Positions 41,915-49,158 of a stretch of 49,158 bases of DNA are shown here, one piece after another; position 1 is the first letter of the stretch, and each line of letters starts with the position of its first letter. The stretch comes from Streptomyces triticagri (GTDB lineage: Bacteria > Actinomycetota > Actinomycetes > Streptomycetales > Streptomycetaceae). The notes beneath the pieces were generated by a model. That model was not told the origin of the DNA and made no database searches. It saw only the letters and a list, made by a program, of their open reading frames with translations. The translations under genes were made by a program, and so were the position numbers. Where the stretch lies: positions 11,257-60,414 of the forward strand of contig NZ_QUAK01000049.1 of the NCBI RefSeq assembly GCF_003429565.1, given 5' to 3'.

Positions 41915-44044
41915 GTGCCCTCCGCCGGTCTCGCACCCCGCCGCGTCGTGCAGCTGCTTGCCCTGCTGTCGATGTTCGTGCTCTTCACGGCCCAGCTCGC
42001 CGGCGCGCTGCTGCCGAACCTGCCGGTCTTCGTGATCGCCTCCGCCGGCGGGCTCGCCCTCGACACGTATCTGCAGTACCGGCAGCCCGGTCTGCTCGCG
42101 CTCCTGGGCAAGATCCGCTTCGACGTCACGGTCCGCCAGCTCCTGCGCGACATGCTGATCCTGGTCGGCCTGCTGCGACTGCCCGGCATCAACCCGCTGC
42201 ACGAGCAGGCGCCGCTGACCATCTCGCTGCTCGCCTTCTTCCTGCTGCACTTCGTCTGCCAGGCGCTCGCCGTCCTGGTCCGCCGCAGCCGGCAGCTGCC
42301 GCTCGTCACGCGGAACATCGACGCGTCGGCGCTGCACCTGACCAAGGCCCCGCCGCGCATCCTGGCCCGCCGGCAGGCTCACCGCCTGCTGCTGTTCTCG
42401 GTCCCCGCGACCGTCGGCCTGCTCACCTCGGCACTCACCAAGACCGTGTACGGCGGAGCCGTCGGCGTCGGCGTCTCGCTCGCCGTGACCCTGGCGGGCA
42501 CCGTGCACCTGGCCACCTGGCTGCTCCCGGCCAAGCGCGCGGCGAACGACAAGGCGGTCATGGAGTGGTTCGACCGGTGGCTCGCCGAGTACCGGCCCAC
42601 GGTCGCCATGTACTTCTCCGGCGGCACCACCTCCGCGTACCAGGCGAACATGTGGCTCTCCACGCTCTCCAAGGTGGACGGCAAGCCGCTGATCGTGCTC
42701 CGCGAGCGCTTCATGGTGCAGAAGATCGACGCCACAGACGTGCCGATCGTCTGCATCCCCAAGGTCGCCAACATGTTCGCGCTCGAGAACTCGACGCTGA
42801 AGATGATGCTGCACCCGGCCAACTCCGGTAAGACGTCGCAGGTCCTGCGGATACCGTCGATCAAGCACGCGTTCACCAACCACGGCGAGAGCGACAAGCT
42901 CTCCTCCTGCAACCCGTACGCCAAGGCCTACGACGAGGTCTGGGTGGCCGGACCCGCCGCCCGCGACCGCTACCAGCAGGCCGACATCGGCGTCGACGAC
43001 CGGGACGTGGTCGAGGTCGGCCGCCCCCAGCTCTCGCCGATCCTGCCGTACACGGGCGCCCCGAAGGGCACGTACACCACCGTCCTGTACGCCCCCACCT
43101 GGGAGGGCTGGGACGGCAACCCGGGCAACACCTCGGTGGTGCTTGCCGGTGAGAACATCGTGCGCCACCTGCTCGCCGACGACCGCGTCCGGCTGCTCTA
43201 CAAGCCGCATCCGATGACCGGTTCCGTGGACCCGCGCGCGGGCGCGGCGGACGAGCGCATCCGGGCCCTGATCCGCGAGGCCGCCGCCCGGCGCTCCGGC
43301 GAGCGCCCCGGACCCGAGGCCGCGCAGGAGCTGGCCCGGCGCGCCACCGAGCTCGACGACCTGACCTCCACGAACTTCCGCACCGGCGCGGACGAAATGG
43401 AGCGGATGCTGCTCCAGGGCGTCCCGGACGGCAGCCGGGAGGCGGCCGTCGCGGTCGCCACCGAGGCCTGGGAGGCCGCTTACTGGGCGTCGCTGCCGGA
43501 CTGGGAGCACCAGATCATCACGGACGCCCGGCCCGGCATCTTCACCTGCTTCAACCAGGCCGACCTGCTGATCAGCGATGTGTCCAGTGTGGTCTCCGAC
43601 TACCTGACCAGCGAGAAGCCGTACGCGGTCGCAAACACCTCGGGCATGTCCGAGGCCGAGTTCCGCAGCAGCTTCCCGACCGTGAGCGCCGCGACGATCC
43701 TGAGCCCGGCCGCCGACGAGGTGCCCGGTCTCCTGGACACCGTGCGCAACCCGGAGAAGGACCGGCACGCGGCGGCCCGCGCGGAGCTGAAGGAGCACCT
43801 CCTCGGCCCCGCGGACCCGCCGTCCCTGGTCCGCTTCAACGACGCCGTACGCGCCCTGTGTGCGCGGGCGGACGAGCGGCGGGCCCGGATGGAGTCGAAG
43901 ACCGCGGCGGGCATCCCGACGCAGCGCGAGGCGGAGGCCGACGAGGCCGCCGCGGAGCTGCACGGCGAGAACGCCGACCCCGAGAACGCCGAGAACGCCG
44001 AGAACACCGATGCGGCCGGAGCCGAGGACTCGGTCAACGCCTGA
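41915..44044 (+). CDS. Polytopic CDP-glycerol glycerophosphotransferase (TagB/TagF-like)
   Basis: A 709-aa protein. The first ~210 residues form about six membrane helices. From about residue 220 a TagB/TagF-type glycosyltransferase fold begins (TVAMYFSGGTTSAYQANMWLSTL), with the family segments KHAFTNHGESDK, VLYAPTWEGWD, LLYKPHPMTG, and FTCFNQADLLISDVSSVVSDYLTS. Such enzymes add poly(glycerol phosphate) in teichoic acid synthesis. The tail is Glu/Ala-rich with ENAENAEN repeats. GTG 41915 has AGGAG upstream. The fusion to a membrane domain differs from soluble TagF. Confidence 0.85.
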   Translation: MPSAGLAPRRVVQLLALLSMFVLFTAQLAGALLPNLPVFVIASAGGLALDTYLQYRQPGLLALLGKIRFDVTVRQLLRDMLILVGLLRLPGINPLHEQAPLTISLLAFFLLHFVCQALAVLVRRSRQLPLVTRNIDASALHLTKAPPRILARRQAHRLLLFSVPATVGLLTSALTKTVYGGAVGVGVSLAVTLAGTVHLATWLLPAKRAANDKAVMEWFDRWLAEYRPTVAMYFSGGTTSAYQANMWLSTLSKVDGKPLIVLRERFMVQKIDATDVPIVCIPKVANMFALENSTLKMMLHPANSGKTSQVLRIPSIKHAFTNHGESDKLSSCNPYAKAYDEVWVAGPAARDRYQQADIGVDDRDVVEVGRPQLSPILPYTGAPKGTYTTVLYAPTWEGWDGNPGNTSVVLAGENIVRHLLADDRVRLLYKPHPMTGSVDPRAGAADERIRALIREAAARRSGERPGPEAAQELARRATELDDLTSTNFRTGADEMERMLLQGVPDGSREAAVAVATEAWEAAYWASLPDWEHQIITDARPGIFTCFNQADLLISDVSSVVSDYLTSEKPYAVANTSGMSEAEFRSSFPTVSAATILSPAADEVPGLLDTVRNPEKDRHAAARAELKEHLLGPADPPSLVRFNDAVRALCARADERRARMESKTAAGIPTQREAEADEAAAELHGENADPENAENAENTDAAGAEDSVNA

Positions 44045-44062
44045 ATCGACGACGGCACGCGC

Positions 44063-44107
44063 AACGGGTCGGGCCCCGAGGAACTTCTCCTGGGGGCCCG
44101 ACCCGTT
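44063..44107. terminator. Strong terminator between convergent TagF-like and obg genes
   Basis: Arms of 15 bp (AACGGGTCGGGCCCC 44063-44077 and complement 44093-44107) around a 15-base loop. Suitable for both strands. Confidence 0.9.
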
Positions 44108-44157
44108 CTTCCGAGCGCGCCGGGCCGCTCACATCTCCCGCGGCGGCGGGGCGCCGC

Positions 44158-45594
44158 TCAGAACGGCTCGAAGCCGTCGAACTCCTGGTCCGCCTCGTCC
44201 CGTTCCGCCTGCCGGTCACGGCGGCGCTGCGCGGCCGGCCGCGGGGCCTCCAGGCGATGGTCCTCGCCGCGCCGGCCGAGCATCTCGGCGCCCGCGAGCA
44301 CGGTGGGCTCCCAGTCGAAGACGACCGCGTTCTCCTCGGGGCCGATCGCGACGCCGTCGCCCGAGCGGGCGCCCGCCTTCACCAACTCCTCCTCGACACC
44401 GAGGCGGTTGAGCCGGTCCGCGAGATAGCCCACGGCCTCGTCGTTGTTGAAGTCGGTCTGGTGGACCCAGCGCTCCGGCTTCTCGCCGCGCACCCGGAAG
44501 AGGCCGTCCTCCTCGCGCTTGACCGTGAACCCGGCGTCGTCCACCGCCTTCGGCCGGATGACGATACGGGTCGCCTCCTCCTTGGGCTTCGCGGCACGCG
44601 CCGCAGCGACCAACTCGGCGAGCGCGAAGGACAGTTCCTTCAGCCCCGTGTGCGCCACGGCGGACGCCTCGAAGACCCGGTACCCCCTGGCCTCCAGGTC
44701 GGGCCGGACCATCTCGGCGAGGTCCTTGCCGTCGGGGACGTCGATCTTGTTGAGGACGACGAGGCGCGGACGGTCGGCCAGCCCGCCGTACTCGTTCAGC
44801 TCCGCCTCGATCGCGTCGAGGTCGGAGAGCGGGTCGCGGTCGGACTCCAGGGTCGCGGTGTCCAGGACGTGTACGAGGACGCTGCAGCGCTCCACGTGCC
44901 GCAGGAACTCCAGGCCGAGGCCCTTGCCCTGGCTCGCGCCGGGGATGAGCCCGGGCACGTCGGCCATCGTGAAGACCGTCGAACCGCCCGTCACCACACC
45001 GAGGTTGGGCACAAGCGTCGTGAAGGGGTAGTCCGCGATCTTCGGCTTGGCGGCGCTGAGCACCGAGATCAGCGAGGACTTGCCGGCGCTCGGGTAGCCG
45101 ACCAGGGCCACGTCGGCGACGGTCTTGAGCTCGAGGACCACGTCCCCGGTACGGCCCGGCTCACCGAGCAGCGCGAAGCCGGGGGCCTTGCGGCGGGCCG
45201 AGGCGAGCGCCGCGTTCCCGAGGCCGCCGCGGCCGCCCTGGGCGGCGACGTAGCTGGTGCCCTCGCCGACCAGGTCCGCGAGGACGTTGCCCTGCTTGTC
45301 CAGGACGACGGTGCCGTCCGGTACGGGCAGCACGAGGTCGCCGCCGTCCTTGCCGGAGCGGTTGCCGCCCTCGCCGGGCTTGCCGTTGGTGGCCTTGCGG
45401 TGCGGGCTGTGGTGGTAGTCGAGGAGCGTCGTCACGGACTGGTCGACGACCAGCAGGACGTCACCGCCCCGGCCGCCGTTCCCCCCGTCCGGGCCGCCGA
45501 GCGGCTTGAACTTCTCCCGGTGCACGGAGGCACAGCCGTGGCCTCCGTTACCCGCGGCGATGTGCAGCTCGACGCGGTCCACGAAGGTGGTCAT
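44158..45594 (-). CDS. obg: Obg GTPase
   Basis: A 478-aa GTPase needed for ribosome assembly and, in Streptomyces, tied to growth and sporulation. The glycine-rich Obg fold occupies about 1-157 ([21 protein letters not shown]). The G1 motif is GYPSAGKSS (166-174), G3 is DVPGLIPGA, and G4 is NKID. The OCT domain follows, then a basic-acidic tail. The ATG has AGGAGG upstream. It is third in the rplU-rpmA-obg order common in bacteria. Confidence 0.97.
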   Translation of the reverse strand: MTTFVDRVELHIAAGNGGHGCASVHREKFKPLGGPDGGNGGRGGDVLLVVDQSVTTLLDYHHSPHRKATNGKPGEGGNRSGKDGGDLVLPVPDGTVVLDKQGNVLADLVGEGTSYVAAQGGRGGLGNAALASARRKAPGFALLGEPGRTGDVVLELKTVADVALVGYPSAGKSSLISVLSAAKPKIADYPFTTLVPNLGVVTGGSTVFTMADVPGLIPGASQGKGLGLEFLRHVERCSVLVHVLDTATLESDRDPLSDLDAIEAELNEYGGLADRPRLVVLNKIDVPDGKDLAEMVRPDLEARGYRVFEASAVAHTGLKELSFALAELVAAARAAKPKEEATRIVIRPKAVDDAGFTVKREEDGLFRVRGEKPERWVHQTDFNNDEAVGYLADRLNRLGVEEELVKAGARSGDGVAIGPEENAVVFDWEPTVLAGAEMLGRRGEDHRLEAPRPAAQRRRDRQAERDEADQEFDGFEPF

Positions 45595-45665
45595 GGTGGG
45601 GTGCCTCCTGGGGGTCCCCCCGGCCGGCGGCCGGAGGAGTACGGAATGGTCTTACTCGTAACACG

Positions 45666-45723
45666 CCGAGGGCGGACCCGCTTCCCGTACGGAGTCCGTA
45701 CGGAAGGCGAGGTCCGCCCTCGG
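45666..45723 (-). terminator. Large hairpin between rpmA and obg
   Basis: Arms of 13 bp (CCGAGGGCGGACC 45666-45678 and complement 45711-45723) enclose a second palindrome around GTACGGAGTCCGTAC. It starts 26 bases after the rpmA stop. No T-run follows, so termination may be partial, setting obg below ribosomal protein levels. Confidence 0.7.
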
Positions 45724-45748
45724 AAAGAACCGCTCTACGGAGCCGGAA

Positions 45749-46006
45749 TTACTCGGCGGCCGGAACGATGTTGACGACCTTGCGGCCGCGGTGGGTACCG
45801 AACTCCACGGCGCCGGCGGCAAGCGCGAACAGCGTGTCGTCCTTGCCGCGGCCGACGGAGTCGCCCGGGTGGAAGTGGGTGCCACGCTGGCGGACGATGA
45901 TCTCACCGGCATTGACGAGCTGACCGCCGAAGCGCTTCACGCCGAGCCGCTGAGCGTTGGAATCGCGACCGTTCCGAGTGGACGATGCGCCCTTCTTGTG
46001 TGCCAT
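45749..46006 (-). CDS. rpmA: Ribosomal protein L27
   Basis: An 85-aa L27 of the large ribosomal subunit, near the peptidyl transferase center. [24 protein letters not shown] is the conserved start, and the sequence [20 protein letters not shown] follows. It begins 14 bases after rplU. Confidence 0.98.
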   Translation of the reverse strand: MAHKKGASSTRNGRDSNAQRLGVKRFGGQLVNAGEIIVRQRGTHFHPGDSVGRGKDDTLFALAAGAVEFGTHRGRKVVNIVPAAE

Positions 46007-46020
46007 GTCTCCTCAGTCCC

Positions 46021-46341
46021 TTACTTCGCAGCCGTGGGGATCTCAGTGACCTTGATCGCCGTGTACTGCTGGCGGTGGCCCTGACGACGGCGGTAGCCGG
46101 TCTTGTTCTTGTAGCGAAGGATGTCGATCTTCGCGCCCTTGTGGTGGTCCACGATCTCGGCCTGGACCTTGATGCCGGCCAGCACCCACGGGTCGCTGGT
46201 CACGGACTCGCCGTCGACAACGAGCAGGGTAGAGAGCTCTACCGTGTCGCCTACCTGGGCGGTGGAAATCTTGTCAACCTCAACGATGTCGCCGACAGCA
46301 ACCTTGTGCTGGCGACCACCGCTGCGCACGATGGCGTACAC
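46021..46341 (-). CDS. rplU: Ribosomal protein L21
   Basis: A 106-aa L21 that binds 23S r[17 protein letters not shown] and [22 protein letters not shown] are the conserved ends. The start is GTG 46341. The 266 bases upstream to rne contain the rne terminator, and probably the rplU promoter, which I could not place with confidence. Confidence 0.98.
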   Translation of the reverse strand: MYAIVRSGGRQHKVAVGDIVEVDKISTAQVGDTVELSTLLVVDGESVTSDPWVLAGIKVQAEIVDHHKGAKIDILRYKNKTGYRRRQGHRQQYTAIKVTEIPTAAK

Positions 46342-46532
46342 GCGGAACTCTCTCTCGCTCGGAACGGAACCCCTGATGCCAGCCGCTCACACGGCTCCCT
46401 GGGGAACCGAGGATCCGGATCGGACGAGCGGCCTCTCCTGCACGAAGCGGGAGGGAGGTGCTCAGGGGCGCGGCGTAGTCACACACCGACGCCCAAGATT
46501 ACGGGGCCTCCACCGAAAGGGTCAAACCAGGT

Positions 46533-46582
46533 ACGACGACGCCCTCCGCCCGGCGGTACTGCCAGGTGGAGGGCGTCGTCGT
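46533..46582 (-). terminator. Terminator of rne
   Basis: Arms of 15 bp (ACGACGACGCCCTCC 46533-46547 and complement 46568-46582) around a 20-base loop, beginning 26 bases after the rne stop. Confidence 0.8.
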
Positions 46583-46607
46583 GACGTACTGCTCAGGCGT
46601 CCTCGGC

Positions 46608-49158
46608 TCAGGCGTCCTCGGCCGGGGCCGAGACGCTCGACGCGGACGGCTGCTCGGCCGCGGCGGTCTTCTTCGCCTTGGTGGCCTTCTTCGCCGTCGT
46701 CGTCTTCTTGGCCGTCGTCTTCTTGGCCGCGGTCTTCTTCGTCGCGGCCTTCTTGGCGGTGGCCTTCTTGGCGGTCTTGCGGGCCGCCTTCTTCGCCGGA
46801 GCGGCCTCTTCCGCGGCCGGCTCCCCGGCAGCGGCCTCGTCGCCGCCCGAGGCGACGACCACCACGGCGGCTTCCTCCGCCGAGGTCGGGGCGGCGGCCT
46901 TGCGCACGGCACGGCGACGCGGACGCGCGGCGGGCTCCTCCACGGGCGCGGGCTCGGCCACGGGGGCCTCCTGCGCCGGTGCGACGGGCTCCGGCTCGGC
47001 GGCCGGCGCGGGCGGAGCCTCGACGGTGATCGCCGCAGGTGCCTCCTCGGCCGCCTTCGGGGACCCGGCCGGAGCCGAGGCCTTCCGGGAGGCGCGACGC
47101 CGCGTGCGAGGCGCCGGCGCGGCGGCCTCCTCGGCCGGCTCCGGAGCGGTAGCGGCGGGCTCCTCGACGGGCGTCTCGGTCACCGCGGCGGGCGTCTCCT
47201 GCGCCGGCTTCGGGGACCCGGCCGGAGCCGAGGCCTTGCGCGAGGCGCGGCGCCGCGAACGACCACCACGACCGGCCGCGGCCTCCGCCTCGGCGGCGCT
47301 GCCGTAGAGCTCCTCGTCCGGCTTGAAATCGGGCTCGGCGAGCTTGACCGGCGTCGCGACCTCGGCCGCGACCTCCGCCTCGGTCTCCGTCTCCGGCTCG
47401 GCCTTGGACTTCGCCGACGCGTCCTTCGCCGACGTGTCCTTCGCCGAACCGTCCTTGACGTGCTCGTGCGTGTGCTCCGCCGCCTGGTCCCCGCCGCGCC
47501 CGCGCTTCTTGGACCGCTTGCCGCCGCCACCGGAGGCCGTCGGCTGCTCCATGTGCACGATGACGCCACGGCCGTTGCAGTGCACGCAGGTCTCCGAGAA
47601 CGACTCGAGCAGCCCCTGCCCGACCCGCTTACGGGTCATCTGGATCAGGCCGAGCGAGGTCACCTCGGCGACCTGGTGCTTGGTCCGGTCCCGGCCCAGG
47701 CACTCGAGAAGGCGTCGCATCACCAGGTCCCGGTTCGACTCCAGGACCATGTCGATGAAGTCGATGACGACGATGCCGCCGAGGTCCCTCAGGCGCAGCT
47801 GCCGGACGATCTCCTCGGCCGCCTCCAGGTTGTTCCGGGTGACGGTCTCCTCGAGGTTGCCGCCCTGACCCGTGAACTTCCCGGTGTTCACATCGATCAC
47901 GATCATCGCTTCGGTCTTGTCGATGACCAGGGAGCCGCCGCTCGGCAGCCAGACCTTGCGGTCGAGCGCCTTCATCAGCTGCTCGTCGATGCGGTACGTG
48001 GCGAAGACGTCGACCTCGGAGGTCCACTTCTGCAGCCGGTCCGCGAGGTCCGGGGCCACGTGCGAGACGTATCCGTGGATGGTCTCCCAGGCGTTCTCAC
48101 CGCTGACGATGACCTTGGAGAAGTCCTCGTTGAAGATGTCGCGCACGACACGGACGGTCATGTCCGGCTCGCCGTACAGCAGAGTCGGCGCATTGCCGCT
48201 CTTCGACTTCTTCCGGATCTCCTCCCACTGCGCCTGCAGCCGCTCGACGTCGCGGCGCAGCTCGTCCTCGCTCGCACCTTCGGCGGCGGTCCGCACGATG
48301 ACGCCCGCGTCCTCGGGGACGATCTTCTTCAGGATGCTCTTCAGGCGCGCCCGCTCGGTGTCCGGGAGCTTGCGGCTGATGCCGGTCATCGAGCCCTCGG
48401 GCACGTAGACCAGGTACCGGCCGGGCAGCGACACCTGGCTGGTCAGCCGGGCGCCCTTGTGGCCGATCGGGTCCTTGGTGACCTGGACGAGCACGGACTG
48501 GCCGGACTTCAGGGCGGTCTCGATACGGCGCGGCCCGTTGGCCATGCCGAGCGCCTCGAAGTTGACCTCGCCCGCGTACAGCACGGCATTGCGGCCCTTG
48601 CCGATGTCGATGAAGGCGGCCTCCATCGACGGCAGGACGTTCTGCACCTTGCCCAGGTAGACATTGCCGACGTACGAGGTCGACTGCTCCTTGTTGACGT
48701 AGTGCTCGACCAGGACGTCGTCCTCGAGGACACCGATCTGGGTGCGCTCGCCCTGCTCCCGTACGACCATCACGCGCTCGACGGCCTCACGGCGGGCCAG
48801 GAACTCGGCCTCGGTGATGATCGGCACCCGGCGACGGCCCTGCTCACGCCCCTCGCGGCGGCGCTGCTTCTTCGCCTCCAGACGGGTCGAGCCCTTGATG
48901 GACTGCACCTCGTCCGAGGGCTCCGACTTGGGCCGCGGCTCGCGGACCTTGACGACCGTGCGCTCCGGGTCGCCGTCCACCGGCTCGCTGTCCTGACCCG
49001 AGTCACCGGCGCGACGCCGGCGCCGACGACGGCGCCGGCTGCTGCTGGAGCCGCCCGACTCGGCACGCTCCTCGTCGGCGGCCTCGGACCCGTCCTTGTC
49101 CTCGTCCGACTCGGACTGCTCGTCCGCGGCCTCGGTGTCCTCGCCCTCGTCCTGCGAC
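46608..49158 (-). CDS. rne: Ribonuclease E/G family endoribonuclease (5' end cut by window)
   Basis: About 850 codons of a large RNase E/G protein; the frame is open to the window edge. Upstream of the S1 domain is an acidic stretch, then a run of nine Arg. The S1-type domain (GNVYLGKVQNVLPSMEAAFIDIGKGRNAVLY) follows, then catalytic segments with VIDVNTGKFTG and IVVIDFIDM (metal-binding Asp residues), and the Zn-link CVHCNGRG. The long tail contains two copies of an RRRASRKASAPAGSPK block and ends in Lys/Ala/Thr repeats such as AAKKTTAKKTT. Streptomyces RNase E has its scaffold regions split around the catalytic core, which this fits. Confidence 0.95.
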   Translation of the reverse strand, partial: SQDEGEDTEAADEQSESDEDKDGSEAADEERAESGGSSSSRRRRRRRRRAGDSGQDSEPVDGDPERTVVKVREPRPKSEPSDEVQSIKGSTRLEAKKQRRREGREQGRRRVPIITEAEFLARREAVERVMVVREQGERTQIGVLEDDVLVEHYVNKEQSTSYVGNVYLGKVQNVLPSMEAAFIDIGKGRNAVLYAGEVNFEALGMANGPRRIETALKSGQSVLVQVTKDPIGHKGARLTSQVSLPGRYLVYVPEGSMTGISRKLPDTERARLKSILKKIVPEDAGVIVRTAAEGASEDELRRDVERLQAQWEEIRKKSKSGNAPTLLYGEPDMTVRVVRDIFNEDFSKVIVSGENAWETIHGYVSHVAPDLADRLQKWTSEVDVFATYRIDEQLMKALDRKVWLPSGGSLVIDKTEAMIVIDVNTGKFTGQGGNLEETVTRNNLEAAEEIVRQLRLRDLGGIVVIDFIDMVLESNRDLVMRRLLECLGRDRTKHQVAEVTSLGLIQMTRKRVGQGLLESFSETCVHCNGRGVIVHMEQPTASGGGGKRSKKRGRGGDQAAEHTHEHVKDGSAKDTSAKDASAKSKAEPETETEAEVAAEVATPVKLAEPDFKPDEELYGSAAEAEAAAGRGGRSRRRASRKASAPAGSPKPAQETPAAVTETPVEEPAATAPEPAEEAAAPAPRTRRRASRKASAPAGSPKAAEEAPAAITVEAPPAPAAEPEPVAPAQEAPVAEPAPVEEPAARPRRRAVRKAAAPTSAEEAAVVVVASGGDEAAAGEPAAEEAAPAKKAARKTAKKATAKKAATKKTAAKKTTAKKTTTAKKATKAKKTAAAEQPSASSVSAPAEDA

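Noticed and set aside
41818..42035. Short frame beginning at ATG 41818
   Set aside because: Overlaps the TagF-like gene out of frame, lacks a domain, and is Pro/Ser/Cys-rich.

Overview
This window is chromosomal DNA from a high-GC actinomycete, almost certainly Streptomyces or a close relative. The evidence is very strong G/C bias at third codon positions, many GTG and TTG starts, few and short gaps between genes, and a gene order I recall from Streptomyces chromosomes: comEC-comEA-degV-leuS on one side, and rsfS-nadD-(M48)-(two spore-wall-type membrane proteins)-proA-proB-obg-rpmA-rplU-rne on the other. No phage genes, insertion sequences, integrases or CRISPR arrays were seen. Both window ends cut genes: comEC has lost its 3' end and rne its 5' end.

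Region 1 (1-8.8 kb, all minus strand) holds competence-type DNA uptake genes (comEC, comEA), a DegV fatty-acid-binding protein, a membrane-anchored coiled-coil protein and leuS. leuS has a textbook attenuator: a 12-codon leader peptide with three consecutive Leu codons, a hairpin, and an intrinsic terminator. Two DnaA-box-like sites lie just upstream of comEA.

Region 2 (9.2-16 kb) is a redox and iron block. On the plus strand a bis-heme cytochrome-b-like membrane protein overlaps a NuoF-like NADH flavoprotein that carries its own C-terminal ferredoxin. Facing them on the minus strand are a VIT1/CCC1-type iron/manganese transporter, a fused beta-alpha electron transfer flavoprotein directly abutting it, and a FetB-type permease. 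A good match to the DmdR1/IdeR iron box sits upstream of the VIT gene. This is the most interesting part of the window: electron-transfer flavoproteins embedded between two metal-handling genes under a probable iron regulator.

Region 3 (16-27.6 kb) looks like peptide uptake and catabolism: an M14 zinc carboxypeptidase, a YtcJ-like amidohydrolase overlapping a PaiB-like FMN-binding protein, a PucR-type regulator, and a divergent five-gene oligopeptide/dipeptide ABC transporter operon with overlapping genes.

Region 4 (27.6-31 kb) has two identical tRNA-Ala(GGC) genes, both minus strand, flanking two small zinc-ribbon proteins, a 14-helix MFS exporter and its divergent MmyB-type regulator.

Region 5 (31-49 kb) is core genome: a histidine phosphatase overlapping rsfS, a degenerate LytR-CpsA-Psr protein, nadD, a 54-residue membrane protein, an M48 protease, two paralogous SCO2583/SCO2584-type membrane proteins, proA, a small conserved protein, proB, a polytopic TagB/TagF-like polymerase, obg, rpmA, rplU and rne. 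Strong hairpins separate most of these units. Several starts (leuS leader and both SCO2583/2584-type genes) have a -10-like hexamer exactly six bases upstream, suggesting leaderless transcripts.
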